From Homalodisca vitripennis (lineage: Eukaryota; Arthropoda; Insecta; Hemiptera; Cicadellidae), in the NCBI RefSeq assembly GCF_021130785.1, contig NC_060212.1:143536001-143600000 (forward strand): a stretch of DNA of 64,000 nucleotides, given 5' to 3'. Position 1 is the first letter of the stretch. The number at the start of each line of letters is the position of its first letter. Made by a program: the position numbers and the translations under genes. The notes under the pieces were generated by a model. That model was not told the DNA's origin, did no database searches, and saw nothing but the letters and a program-made list of their open reading frames with translations. This document shows positions 11,687 to 24,567 of the stretch, in pieces.

Positions 11687-12130
11687 TGAGAAAGTGCACG
11701 AGGAACCTAGGCACCACAGAGAACAACAATCCAAGAACGCTCACCTTCCAGTGAACTACGAGAAGAAGTGCTGTACGATCTTTTGGCGGGCCTCCACACT
11801 CACTATTGTAAACCTGCCTCGGGCAGAACTATACGAAAACCTGTTTTTGCAGCAGTTCTCCCGCCTGACCTACTTTTCAAAACTACGATACCAGGAAGGA
11901 TTCGAAAGGACACGTGAGGCAGTTTTTGCCGCCGTCAACTGTTGTCCTGCGACCCGATCAAAGCTTGAGGCCGGCCCAAGGTCACGGCCAAGGGCAGGAA
12001 GCCTGTAATTATCCCACGAGTTGTTTCCTCAACACGACGCGCCGCCGTCGCGTCTCAGCCTCGAGGGTCGGACCACCTCAATAATTATTGAGAGGAATAC
12101 TAGAACCGTGGCCACTCGACCTGGAATTGA
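11680..12130 (-). promoter_or_regulatory. Acsl: Probable Acsl first exon (5'UTR plus 7 coding nt) and promoter region
   Basis: This stretch is markedly GC- and CpG-richer than its surroundings and ends on the minus strand in TCAATGTCAG then GTAAATTT, a good splice donor. The ATG at 11686-11684 reads ATG TCA G and joins the AG at the start of exon 2 to give ATG TCA GAG ATG ATG GAC in frame with Acsl. Only 7 nt are coding; the rest would be 5'UTR. The transcription start is not defined and the 12130 limit is simply where the GC-rich composition ends. The long plus-strand ORF through the same block (11694-12008) is probably a chance product of its composition. Confidence 0.6.
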
Positions 12131-13272
12131 GAGATGCTGCCTGCTAGCAGAAGGATAAATACTAAAATCTGTAGTTACTGCAATGTGAAGAACAGCAATG
12201 ATTAAGTGTTCGATCTATATACTCTCTGGTCTCCTTCGCTTACTATCAATCTTTGTGTAAGTTAAGCAATTCAAAACTTTTCTATTTCATCCTTAACATT
12301 CTACTGCCCGTGTGGACATGAAACCCAATGCTGTACAATAAACGTCCTGAAGCTATTTTTATCACGACTCTCTAAATTATTATGCTATATTAGACCTAAA
12401 TGTAAATAATTGCAACTACTCAAAACACAAAAGATAACCTTACCAATGCATTATGAGGACTTTCCTTAACTCCACCCAAGATTTGGAAACTAATGTTTCT
12501 CGAATTACTTTTAATATAACTTTAATCAGATGTGAACTATTTTTTAAATTTCTTTTGTCATTGACAAAACAAAAAGTCTAACAGTATCAGGCTATATTTG
12601 AAGACGATTAAGTGAGAGTATATTAACAAAGTTCTTGATATTATTTAAATCTTGATTTTAAGAAAATACTTCCGCTGTCTTGGATGTACAGTAGTAAAAC
12701 CTGTTTATGTTACTATGTATAGTAAAGTTTAGTAAATTCGAAATTTTAAAGTTATTTTATACCTATAACGGAGGTTACCAAATATGTATACTAGTCGGAA
12801 TGCGTTTGAACTGATACAAAAAATGTATAATGCCTATCAGGCTAGAATATGTTTACAGCAAACGTATGATATTTGTAGGTTTTTATTAACAATACCGTTG
12901 GATCTTAAAAACACACAATTCATATTCAAAGAAGCGAGGATGTTTGATGAATCTAATAAAACCACTATTTTCATGTTTGTACCTGCTCAAAAACCGACAG
13001 TCATGAAAGCACAAGACGACGACATTAAACGATAAGTCTAATAATAAGCAGATAAAATATTAAAAGTAAACTGAACAAAATGTTCAACATCTAAAACCCC
13101 AACCTAATCGGTAATACTTAAAAATAACTTCCATTTAGAAAAGTTGCAAATAATTGAAGAAAATAATAATTCAAGTAGTTGTGAGACATTAATGTTTAAA
13201 AATAGCTATTTTTTATTAGCTAAAATAGCAACCAATTCAATGACAGCTGCGGATCAAAGACAAGAAACTTAC

Positions 13273-13540
13273 TTGAGTGTACGTTCGAGGAAAGGCTCGT
13301 TCCAGTACTAACTACTGTAGTGGTCTAGTGAAGAATAGAGTACACCAGTCGATGTGGTCTACTTGGAGGACTGAGGCGCCTCCCCCTTCCCCCTAACCAT
13401 TATCACACGATATCAGTGCTACCAACCGAGCCGACCCCACACCGGAAGTACAGCCGGTGGCCGGTGCATCGCTCCAAAGTGCAGAGCCGCCAACGCTCGG
13501 GCTCTACGTCTGAGTCAGACCGGGTCAACCGTTTACTGAA
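13273..13540 (-). promoter_or_regulatory. Candidate alternative first exon or promoter island
   Basis: A GC-rich block with CCGGAAGT (ETS-like) near 13441. On the minus strand it runs into ACACTCAA then GTAAGTTT, a near-perfect splice donor with the exon end at 13273. No protein is recognisable. It lies about 1.1 kb upstream of the likely Acsl first exon on the same strand, so it may be an alternative untranslated first exon. Inference only. Confidence 0.35.
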
Positions 13541-13599
13541 TTGTGTCATATCATTTCTTTTGAAAATTGAATCACAATTAGGGATAAGCATTAATTCTA

Positions 13600-15660
13600 T
13601 TTTATTGCCATATTTTAGATTTTAAATATCAAGTTATTAAAAAAAAAACTATTTTCGAAACAAAATATGAGGTTTATAAAATTCAACAAACCGATCAAAC
13701 GGAATATCGAAGCAGCCAACGGAACGCAATTAAATGTAGCGGAATTTACACTTTACATCGCTATGAATATGGCATTGCAGGTATAAAAATCCAAGTGTTT
13801 CTTTTTATTAAATTACAAATCCAACAAGGTAACTTGCTGAAAGATGCCGCATCATTAAATTTTACAATATTCAATTTGTTTATTCTGATTTTTTAATATA
13901 CAATACATATCTTTAATTTTCTTTGGTCCAAGTTTCAAATCTCTTATTATGTTTGTATCGAGTTATTTCACAGACGGACTGACAGACAATGGTACGGTTT
14001 TAACAAAATCACTACCGTATGTTCCAATAATGGAAAGCCCATGTGCTCCAGTAAAGAGGAAATAAATCCCTTATTTTGGCAATGCAGGGAAAATTCACTC
14101 ATACAAAATTAAGCATCAAGTTTGTTATGTTATTTTCTGTAATCGGGTAATAAATTCGTAACATTACCTCAAAAAATGTACGTACATAATTCATTCATAT
14201 TTAATCACTTTATTGTTGCATTAATTTTAAATTATTTGTACAGTGAACGTTGTACATCACTCAATGTTAATTCGAAGGGTTGCATATTGTTAAAGGGATT
14301 CCGACACTTAACATTAATATATAATTTTAAATTATCATAAAGACAATTCGATCGATTAAGAGTGCGTTTTACCGTTAAAACACTACAAGAAAAAAATCCC
14401 CTCGCCTACAAACCATTCCGCTGAAAGTTGTCGACGCCAGCGTTCTTCTATTCAAATATGTTGAGCAGTAAGAAACTCGATACTGTTTAATGGGCTTGTT
14501 ACAACCCTATCATGTTTGCATCTACTTGACTACAAGACTATAAACCTTACAGACTCGTCTACTGAACTATTTAATGTGTTTTACACCTAGGTAATTCAGC
14601 ACAAATATGGTTGAACCTTTACACTGAGCTTCTTTTGTAATACCACTTGGCTTTACACGTATTCATATAGAAAATTTAGTGTACAATAAATATTTATCTA
14701 CACCAATGACGCGTCGATTACTTAAATATGTATTTGCAGAAAAAAGGCAATTTCTTCAGGTACCATTTTTGGCTTGAGAGATCGTAAATGGTAACAACAT
14801 GTCATAGATTTTGGTCAAAGAACCGTGAAGTGGCATTGTACAGGTACTAAACAAGAACAACAAAGGCTGCAGGTGCTGTACCCTCACACTAGTGAGCTGT
14901 CCACCAGTCCAAAGACTCCTGTAGACCTATTACTACTAGTGTCTCATTTTCAAATCATTTCTGCCCCCCTCCATTTTACCACAGCTCATACCACACTTTT
15001 GTAGTGATTCTGGCGGAATCTTGCTTACCAGACGAACAACAAGGCAACACAACATGATTAGTCTTCTTATTTTTGAAGAAGCCTATTTAATGTACATAGA
15101 TTTAGTAAAGGTGATTTCGGGAATGCATTTGCACAACGTACGAGTATTTAAATTGTCATTTCTTAATTGATCCAACAGATCTTCCTAATAATATATGACT
15201 AGTACAAGAACATGTTACATAACGTGTTAATTTTTGAAAACCAATTCCATTGACTAATTTCATTTCAAAATATATAATTCCATACAACATTGATATTACC
15301 AACACCAAACTTAGCGTTGAAAATTCTACACTTTACTCAAGTACTTGTACTTTTCAGAACTTAAGTTTAGACAGTACATTGCACAGTTGTGATGCAGTAG
15401 ATCCGACGATCAGGAGCACACGTTCTCGGATAAATCACGACCAGTGCACGATAAGTCACGAAGACACGTGACAGGACAAAGTCCTACCACCGTAATGTCA
15501 CGTCACTGTTCATATTAAAATCGTGACATTATAGCAAAGTGCAGTAGGGCTCAAAGTGCAAGTCATTACCACACTGAAGAACTGTGATTCATCTGAACGG
15601 AAAATATGAAAATGTGACAACTGAATCATCACAGTCCGTGGTTATAACAGTAGTCGATAC
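13600..15660. other. Non-coding AT-rich stretch
   Basis: No gene or clear repeat seen. Around 15416-15540 there is a cluster of CACGTGAC/GTCACG-like words with no obvious downstream gene. Confidence 0.6.
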
Positions 15661-15680
15661 ATGTTTATAAAGTACTAAGG

Positions 15681-16640
15681 TTGTTTTTTAATCGTAGTAG
15701 AAACAATACGTACTTGAATGTGTATAAGACGAAATTACGTAATGCAAGAGATGTGTATGTGCCTAGACCAGCTAATACCTATTTTACTAAAACTTATAGC
15801 TTCCTAGCTCCAAGAATTTTTAACCAATTACCCATTTTAATTCGTAATGCCAACCCTTTAACCTTCTTCAATTCTAGATTGAGGTCTTGGCTTTTAAGCA
15901 TAGAAAATATTGATGAATTATTACTTGTAAATAGCTAGAAAGGTAACATATCTTTTTATTTTTCTATTTTGCTAGTAAATAGTAAATTGGTTCGGTTATG
16001 ATGTGTGTGTATTTTACCATGTGTTTTTTTCCATGTATTTAAGTTGCAATAGAATTAATTAATAGATTAGTTATATGTACAGCAATGCCATATTTCAATA
16101 AGTTCCCAATTTTGGATTTTTTTCAGGTTTTTGTGTATGTCATAACGAAATTGTATGTGGAAATTCAAGGACTTTTTGTATTCCTCTTGTGTGTTTATGT
16201 TTAAGTTTCAAGAAAATCTTTTAAGTAATCATTTTTAAATTCTGTTGAGATTCTTTTCTTTTATGCTTTTTGTTGGCTTATTGCATAATTAAATTGTATT
16301 ATTATATAAAACTTATAGGCTCCTAATTTTTCCACTAGTAACAACTTTGTGAAATTTGTATATTAGTTAATGTATTGTACATATAGTAGTTAAAGTTTGG
16401 ATCTATATATTTTATGTTAAATAGAAGATTTAGCCATCACTCTAGGAAAAATTGTGTGTTAATTTCCTCCACACAGGCTTTGCCTTGGAGGTTAGTTATT
16501 TTCTCTATTAGAATGTATATTTATATTTGTATTTCTATTGTACATTAGTAGATATTATGGTAATATTGGATGTAAACATGGTTTCTGTACAATTCTGTAA
16601 TGTATTTTGAGAAAATAAATCATTATTAAATCATTATTTA
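15681..16640 (+). pseudogene. LINE 3' end: C-terminus of reverse transcriptase ORF plus 3'UTR (CR1/Jockey-like)
   Basis: An open stretch to a stop at 15938 encodes a segment with RPANTYFTKTYSFLAPRIFN, QLPILIRNANPLTFF and SRLRSWLLSIE. This is the familiar C-terminal layout of CR1/Jockey-clade LINE ORF2 proteins (RxTxxxxxSFxxxAPRxxNxLP...F...LxxWLL). Roughly 700 bp of AT-rich 3'UTR follow, containing CAGGCTTTGCCTTGGAGG near 16475-16492 and an end in short repeats of ATCATTATTA near 16620-16640. Everything upstream of the C-terminus is missing, as expected for a 5'-truncated retrotransposition. Confidence 0.75.
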
Positions 16641-17149
16641 CTAGTTTAAGTTTGTATTTAAAAACTTGGCATTACGAAATTTTACTTAGACATCAGCTGA
16701 ATTGGAATGGGACTCTAGACATTTTCAGGCTCTGTTTGTAGTTTGCTTTCCAGGCAGAATGTCGAGTTACCCTTCACAACGTTCCAATAAACTGTAACAG
16801 GAGCAAAATGTAGACACCATCAGTATGAAGCTCAAAGCCATATTTAAACAATACTGTATATTCGTTCAACCAAGTTATACAGTAAATGCCTACTGGACTG
16901 GATGCTCAAATTTATGAACCATCTAATTTATATTTTGACTTTATGACAGACAAAATAACAGAACCTATCAATCCAAGCAAAATAATTATCAACAATAGTA
17001 CGAAGTAGGCTACATAATGTAGATACTGAAACGCAACTATTTATTTTAGTATAGTCAACTGGGGTTGCTAACTTTTTTTAAGTCTATTCAAAATATTCGT
17101 TTAATATTTCCCCTTTGTGAGTATAGTATAAATCGGGTTTATAATATTC

Positions 17150-17440
17150 ATAAACGGGAACAATCACTTAGCTCTTAGCGTGTGTTAAAATCAGGTATTA
17201 AGGTATAAACGGGAACAATCACTTAGCTCTTAGCGTGTGTTAAAATCAGGTATTAAGGTATAAACGGGAACAATCACTTAACTCTTAGCGTGTGTCGAAA
17301 AAAAAGGTTTAAATTTATAAATATTAACGATCACGTAGCTCTTAACTTGTGTCGAAAACAGGTTTAAATCTATAAACAGGAACTATCACTTAGTTCTTAG
17401 AGCGTGTTGAAATCTTAGTTTAAATTCTTACGGGATTTAC
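17150..17440. repeat. 55-bp tandem repeat, about five units
   Basis: ATAAACGGGAACAATCACTT begins at 17150, 17205 and 17260 (spacing 55), then recurs in diverged form at 17317 and 17372. The first three units are almost identical and the distal units are degraded, which suggests recent expansion at the left end. Confidence 0.93.
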
Positions 17441-18685
17441 AAACGATCTTTAAGTTGTTGGGTAAAGGAAGGGGGCTACTTAATAGTTTTGTGATACGTT
17501 AACTGCTAAAAATATTATTTTCTACCTACAGTCTTCTTTGCAATACACATTTACACAAAGTCAAGTTTGTTTTTTTTACACGTTTGGGTAGGGGGTGGAG
17601 GGAGGGGTTGATATACTTATGTTGAAAATTATAATAGGAGTCAGACACCCCGACGCCGCGCACTAATGTACAAAATTCTAAATAATTTACTTCTCATGGA
17701 CATTTACATGTATCAAAAATAGTCAGTACTGGTATGCATAAAGCACCTAACTATATACTAAATGTAAAGTAAAAAAGTTTATATAAGTAGTTTAATTAAA
17801 TCTAACTGGCTAACTAAAAACTAAGTAACAGATTAAAATTTCAGTACTGTGGATATGTTTTACTGGTATGGGTGGGTGGGGCAAAACATTCAGAGATTGA
17901 ATAAAAACAGTTTTTTTACAAGGAAGTCTTTAAGTTTATTTTTAAAGAATGAACGAGAAGATCTGATTTTTAAATAATCTGGAAATCTATTATACCTATT
18001 ATACTTCTGGATGATGGTCGGACAGAGAGCCCAGTTTTTGACTTGACGATTTGGCCGCTGAGACCGGTTATCACGGATCTGATCCCATTCAGTAACGCTG
18101 TCGCGATTTCAATACTGAAGTTAGTAATCGTATTGCAAAATTCTGGCATATTTAATCTCTTGCGTTCTTAGTTTTCTGACTTATTGAAAAATATTAGAAA
18201 AACAATTGACATAGACTGCATACTACGTTAAATTTGAGAAAACTTGGTATTAAAAAACATTTGGAAAAAGTGTCTTTTACTACCACACACAACAGTAATA
18301 GAAACGAATATAATAAAAATACATTAATCAATTACATGTAAAGACTGTTTCTCTCTTCATAGAAAGTCTCTACTTAAATCTATTTAAAAATTCATTCAGA
18401 GTAAATTAATAACTTATGCGACCGTTGACTTGTTTCTCACTGTCAACTTATTTCTACAGAAACAAAGTTATTTAGATATCGAAACCATAATCGGAGGGTT
18501 TGCCCGTCAAATCTCGACTCAAATAAACCTGTCTCGTCAAGGTCACGCCAAATAAGTAACACCAAGTTGCGTCGTACACTCGAACGGTGAGATAGTGGGC
18601 TGTCATGTGCACGTGGTAGGATGTGGCACCACCACGTATAGTAACAACCGGGAGGTGACTCACGATCATACGATTACCCCCACTG

Positions 18686-18766
18686 TGACGTCACATCACG
18701 CCACGACTAACCACGTCACTGCCAGTGGGTTATTCACTCATCGCTCTATCACTACCCACTATATAA
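18686..18766 (+). promoter_or_regulatory. Candidate CRE plus TATA promoter
   Basis: A perfect CRE palindrome TGACGTCA (18686-18693) lies 67 bp upstream of TATATAA (18760-18766), with further CACGTCAC and ATCACG words between them. The block is GC-richer than its neighbourhood. No recognisable downstream coding region follows, and the open frame spanning 18595-18936 matches no family I know. Confidence 0.3.
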
Positions 18767-18944
18767 CACCGCGATATACACTTGTATTTTTATATTACAA
18801 TTACTCTAAAACACTTAATCTTTGCACTAATATTGTTTCTAAGTTGTACGCCTCAAAAGAAACGCTAATGTTCTCATCGTATTACTCTGAATTAAAATTT
18901 AAATTATTTCAAAGCGGCATGGGGAAGCATAATTAATGTGCATG

Positions 18945-19015
18945 CCCCAATCCCAGCTTATGGCAGTCTCGGATATACCACCCCCAGAGACTAGGGTTCG
19001 AATCCCAGTTTGAGA
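18945..19015 (+). repeat. tRNA-like fragment, possible SINE head
   Basis: GGTTCGAATCC (18995-19005) is a perfect Pol III B box. A degenerate A-box-like TGGCAGTCTCGG lies about 25 bp upstream. No acceptor stem pairs, so it is not a functional tRNA. Confidence 0.35.
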
Positions 19016-19219
19016 ACGGCTAACAAATAACAATCTGATCATAAACTGAAGTAATGTTATAAATGGTTCGTAAAACAAAAATTGCCCAATGGAGTTTAGT
19101 TACTGAGTCAGAACGAGTAAGTAATATCAAAATAATTTAGCAACTGCACTAACCCCCATGTTATTGCAAGTTTAACTGGTAATTTAACATTATACCTTGA
19201 AGTGACAAAAAGTGGTTTA

Positions 19220-19900
19220 AATGGTAATTTAATAACTCTACAACTTCATGTGACTACAAAGACTCAATTGGAAATTTGCAAATTTTACACCTTTATTTGG
19301 CTTCAGGGATTTCATCGGCAATTTGTAAACTTTACACCTTCATGTGGCTTCAGGGATTTCATCGGTAATTTGCAAACTTTACACCTTCATTTGGCTTCAG
19401 GGATTTCACTGGCAATTTACAAACTTTACACCTTCATTTGACTTCAGAGATTTCAGTGGAAATTTGAAAACTTTACACCTTCATGTGACTTCAGGGATTT
19501 CACTGGCAATTTGCAAACTTTACACCTTCATTTGGCTTCAGGGATTTCACTGGCAATTTGAAAACTTTACACCTTCATGTGACTACAAAGACTCAATTGG
19601 CAATTTGCAAACTTTACACCTTCATTTGGCTTCAGGGATTTCACTGGCAATTTGCAAACTTTACACCTTCATTTGACTTCAGGGATTTCACTGGCAATTT
19701 GCAAACTTTACACCTTCATTTGGCTTCAGGGATTTCACTGGCAATTTACAAACTTTACACCTTCATTTGACTTCAGGGATTTCAGTGGCAATTTGCAAAC
19801 TTTACACTTTCATGTGGATACAGGGATTTAATTTACAATTCGCAAACTTTACGCCTTCATGTGGCTACAAGGAAATCATTCGTCATTAACTAACTATACA
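19220..19900. repeat. 47-bp minisatellite with 329-bp higher-order period
   Basis: TTTACACC-type words fall at 19284, 19331, 19378, 19425, 19472, 19519, 19566, 19613, 19660, 19707, 19754, 19801 and 19848, all exactly 47 bp apart. Three unit variants recur 329 bp (seven units) apart: CATGTGACTACAAAGACTC at 19247 and 19576, TCAGTGG at 19456 and 19785 (G positions), and GCAATTTAC at 19412 and 19741. The array is therefore organised in higher-order repeats. Since 47 is not a multiple of 3, each plus frame cycles through the same peptides; the long ORFs here are by-products. Confidence 0.96.
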
Positions 19901-19934
19901 CCTTCAGCCAGTAGAGAGTCAGGTTATGTGAACC

Positions 19935-22900
19935 TATATGGGAACGACCATAAAAATTGTTTTGACAATAGGAACTTCCGATACATCTGTAACACGGTAC
20001 AGTGACATTATCAGTTTGGCGGAAACTTGCAACGACCGAAGCTCAAGGTAACTCAATCGCATTGTTTCCATAACAATCGTTGTGATAACACTAAACACGC
20101 AACTGATGCGAGATTGCTTCTCCCATCCAATGTCGTTAGAACACTCACATGCGGGTCCGCGAAAATAAGTAATCAAATAGAAAAATGTACTGAAATATAT
20201 CAATTTAACTGTATCCAACAGGCTGTTTTATTTATACTAGACTTGACACAATCTTGAGGCTTTTCTATCGTTCTTCCACTGTCAAAACTAGCCTATATGC
20301 GACACTTCCGGTAAACCCCTACTCCCTTTTGGAAATCCTGCATACAAACCCCACGCTTTAACGTAATTGAAAAAGCAAAGCCAAGAATCTACTTCCGTGA
20401 CATTAGGCTCCATAAGCAGTCTTCCGCGTGACTCAGTCTGCAACGGTGAATCAGCTACATAATTAGTTCGACTGTCATCTGTTTACTGTACTTCACTAAA
20501 CAAATTGTTTACTTCTAGACTAGTAATTAATAATATTTCATATGGCATTTATGACGCAATGCAAATTAAGATACTACAAGCCTGTCATTGCTCCTACCCT
20601 TGCAAGGCGAAAACTATTCAAAGTTGCGGTGGTAATCAATAAGTTTTAACAAGAACCAAATACCTGTTAAAGCACGGAAAACCCACTTAACAACAACGAG
20701 CTGTTAATTTCCCCAGTACCGGAAAGGGTTCACAGAGCGCACTACAGGTATTGTGTAGAGAGAAAGGAATCTGATCGCAATTGATTCATTCAGCGAGGTC
20801 TGACATTCAGCAAAGGTCACAAACACCATTCCTGGACAGGTTGAGTGCTTTGGTCGACAGATACGCTCGTTTCTATGTTCTATTTAGTTAGTATTACACC
20901 AATATACGTGATATCATATAGCATCTAGGTCTTTGAATAACGCATGGTATACACATACAACATTGGCTTTGATAGAATCATGTTGACAGTGATATAGCTT
21001 CATGTCCCAAATCATTGCAGGCAAGTTGTTGGCTGGTTAGACAACGGCATGTATCATTTTAGGGTTTGTCTAATCGATGTAGTTCAAAACAATTAGAATT
21101 TATAAGGAGAAGTAGTTTTAAGTCTACCAAAAGCTGTAAAAAGCAAGCATTATGTCCAAAAATCACACAGTAATTTTGGAAATACGGGGTTTATAACTAT
21201 TTACAAACCCCTTCAAAATTAAATCAGACAGTCCATGTAATTTTATGTAAAAATATGAAATATTATTTTCCATATTATAAGAAACCATGTTATTTAATTA
21301 ATTACCGGCGTATATTACATTTTTGTATCTCTTAGAAGCATGCGTTTTCGAGGCAAGCACGTTTGCAGAAGTAAACGTGCCAAATAAAAAAAAAAAAATA
21401 ATAATTACAATGTATTAAATTGTCCGAATCATGATGGCCAATAACGAAATTCAAAAGCTCGGTTTTAACTTGCAGACAACTGCTTGTGAGAAGTTGACTG
21501 TTAACACTTGTCTGACTTTATTGCACGTGATTGGAGGTTTACATTATGCACGCTCTAACCATCGACAATTTCGCCGTACAAAGAAGACAGCAGGAGAGGG
21601 GAGTTTGTGTTTTATGCATGCTGTCGAGTTGCAAGGGTGAAACGCGCACTATTGCGATCATCGGACAGGCTGTCACGCGAGCTCGTCACGCGACTCGCGA
21701 AAACGCGGGGACTGTCTCGCGTGTAAACAGACTTGTGTTGAGTGGGGTCCGTGCTTCGAAAACAAAAATGAGGAATCCAAGAGAAATAAAACAATGACAG
21801 AACAATTTATTTTAATATTGATCTCATGCATACATACAAATTTTGTGTCGATTTGCAGAACACGTTTTACGTTGAAACGCGTTTTACTGTGGCACACATT
21901 GAGTTGATACATATCTAATAACTGTTTTTATTAGGTGGATCATTTGGAGGTCTAGGTAGATTAGTATTGTTTATCGTATTATTTCACACTAAAATCTAAT
22001 CGATTCTATTAAACATGTGAATAAACACGATTTTTCTTCAATAAATATCACTAAACGTTCGGCTAAATATAACATCGCTCGTGTGAATTACGTTATAGGT
22101 GTTCAATTGTTCGTTGAAATTAGGTTAGAGTTAAGACACATTTCCAAACTACGTTTAAAGTTATCCATCAATTTATTACTGAACCACCAGGTTGATAGGC
22201 TTCGTGGTATTCAGGAGAGTCTGCACATTACTTCACAGTAAATGGACAGAAAAGAAAGTAGATGTATCCAAGCGTTATGTTCGGAAGTGGCGCCGAATCC
22301 AAGCACTTGACGGTCGACTGACTCGACAGAAGAGATGACCTTAAGCCGCTAGGAAGTTCCAAATCTGGGTCGACACGAACCCCTTCACTACGAACAATGC
22401 GGACGTGTACTGAAATATACCTGACAATCCATCCTTACAGAGCTCCAAACGCATCGGCTATGAGAAATGGGAAAGGAGAGGATTAGTTGCCATTTTGAGG
22501 TCGTGGTGGCGATCGCGGCTGCAACAATTATGCAGAAAGTGGGAAGGCCACCGCGGAGAGAGCGGGGTCGACGTCCTTATGAAAAGTGGTCACGACCACG
22601 ACATGCATGTCAGGTATATATCTGAAATACTAAGAACTACACATAATACACCACATAACACATGGTTATTAGAAAAAATATTTTACATGTCATTGCTTTC
22701 CGAGATATTCTTAATTATTCATACGTGTCTTGGAGATCTGTAGTCTTTAATCAAAAGTGACAACGGACCTTGAACCTTGGCCTTGAAAGAATATCTACCG
22801 TGACCAATTAAGTCTGGTGGGTTTATGAATAGCTGGGGGTACCCTCATTAGCTACGCTTTAATGAAGCGCAACTTTTCTTCTGTAGGAACAGTTCTCCTT

Positions 22901-23100
22901 TTCCGCCTTATCCAGGACTATGGAGTCTGTAGGAGAAACCTGGAAAAAGCAAGCAGGAAAAGGCTACATGCTTCTACCTGCAGGAGGAGGAAGAGGATTG
23001 CATTTTCACTGGGGGTACATCGTCACCGCAACCCGTTCGCAAATTGCGGGATAATTTAATAGTATTCTGTGCATCTATCCGCATTGTTAATTGCATGTCA
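19935..23100. other. Non-coding stretch with GC-rich islands
   Basis: No recognisable gene. CpG-rich patches occur near 20270-20470, 21600-21750 and 22250-22580. A short perfect hairpin (GCACGTTT 21357-21364 with AAACGTGC 21373-21380) is followed by an A tract. ORFs here match no family I know. Confidence 0.55.
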
Positions 23101-23111
23101 AAAATACTTAC

Positions 23112-23330
23112 CTAAACTGTGAATGCATCCAGATAAAATTGACATTCAAAATTCAACTGCCGTCCTACACCGAGCGCCATGTGCTCTCTGTGCGCCGAAC
23201 TGAAAACCGTGCACCGAAGCCTTGATTATGAATCCTTCTCTGAAAGACCACCAAAGTCATATATCTGACAGGTCGAGCAAAGTGACCAAAGCAAAGCGCC
23301 GCAAAGGTCAACTAGGCACCAGGCTCAAGA
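23112..23330 (-). promoter_or_regulatory. Candidate alternative first exon
   Basis: A GC-richer minus-strand segment ends in CACAGTTTAG then GTAAGTAT, a consensus splice donor (exon end 23112). No coding potential is recognised. It is on the Acsl strand, about 11 kb upstream of the likely first exon. An ATG within it (about 23129) would not be in frame with Acsl exon 2, so it would act as untranslated sequence or belong to something else. Confidence 0.35.
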
Positions 23331-24027
23331 ACTTATACCAAATCAATCCCTTGAAGTATTTACGATATATTTAGAATTATTTATTTTCTATGCGTAAGCT
23401 GCAGAGACAATGGTATAGTCATATGAGATGGAGAGGTTGAGGCTTATATTTCAGTTTAAAATCCTATTCAATACTCGTCATTCAAAAATATGAGAACTGA
23501 AAGAGTAACACGAGATGCGTCACGTCTATAGGAGTGTACAGCTTCTATATTTAAACAGACCAATGACCTAATTTATTTATATAAATAAATAACCTATGTG
23601 GTTCCTAAATACGGCAATCATGCTAAATACGATCTTATTCTGCCTGGAAACGACAGATTTTATTCTCTAAATATATATGACAAGAATGTGATAGCCATTC
23701 GATATTTTTGAGAAGTTTGTCGTATCAATAAACGTTGCTTGCCAAAAATGACTGGACAAAAAATAATTGAATTATATTAAAATACATAACTTCTTTCTTA
23801 TGCTTATTTACATAGAAATAATTATTTAACTTATTTTACGGTTCATCCGTACAAGACACTCAAGGCATATTATTCTGCAGAAGGCATATTCTTGTACCTT
23901 ATTGGTACAAGTATTGCATGTAAACGATGCAAATTTTCAAATGGATCACAATATTCTAAATTAAACTTTAATTTCAATTAATCTAACGCTTATAAACTCA
24001 TGTACCTACAGAGTGCTAAAACATACC

Positions 24028-24135
24028 AGGAATAGAAATTATATATCGAATTTATCGAAAATCGAATTTATGATTAGAAAATAATACTGATATCATATTA
24101 TTTCTAATCATAAATTCGATTTTCGGTATTCCTGC
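24028..24135. repeat. Snap-back inverted repeat (MITE-like)
   Basis: The arm CGAAAATCGAATTTATGATT (continuing to AGAAAATAAT) is mirrored after a short spacer as ATTATTTCTAATCATAAATT then CGATTTTCG. An outer pair CAGGAATA / TATTCCTG lies at the ends, with extra unpaired sequence in the left arm. A perfect-stem structure this long suggests a small foldback transposon. Confidence 0.7.
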
Positions 24136-24567
24136 ACTGAGTAATATAACATATTATTATATTATGCGAGTAATTTAACACATGTATAAACTATATAAAC
24201 TATTTTATGTACGAAATAGTTAACAATTTTCCCAACATGCCATGTCACATACTAACCTCGGTGCGGAGACCTTACAACCGCTAAGCTAAGCTTTCGACTT
24301 CCAACTCTTTTCGCTCTAGTTAAAATCCAATGTGTAGAAGATATATATGTTAAAACTTTCTTTTTTAGATGGGGAACGGCACGAAAACAGGAACTCTTTG
24401 TCGAAATGTTATTTCGATAAAATATTGATTTTTAAGCTCTTTATACGAGTATGATGGAACTGTGCTTACAAGAAGAGATATACCATCTATTAGGCTATTA
24501 ATCAAGTGCATGATTCACTGCTTCCGTCATATTGCTCAATCAACAAGCCAACCATTCATAAACATCT

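Noticed and set aside
11694..12008. 104-codon plus-strand ORF
   Set aside because: It lies antisense to the GC-rich first exon of Acsl, matches no known family, and such ORFs are expected in stop-poor GC-rich DNA.
12784..13035. 83-codon plus-strand ORF
   Set aside because: No recognisable domain and AT-rich background codon use; left as probable chance ORF.
18595..18936. 113-codon His/Thr-rich ORF
   Set aside because: No family resemblance; composition follows the CACG-rich patch.
19202..19770. Three overlapping plus-strand ORFs with repeated TLHLHLASGIS-type peptides
   Set aside because: One ORF per frame through a 47-bp array; a consequence of period not divisible by 3 and a stop-free unit.
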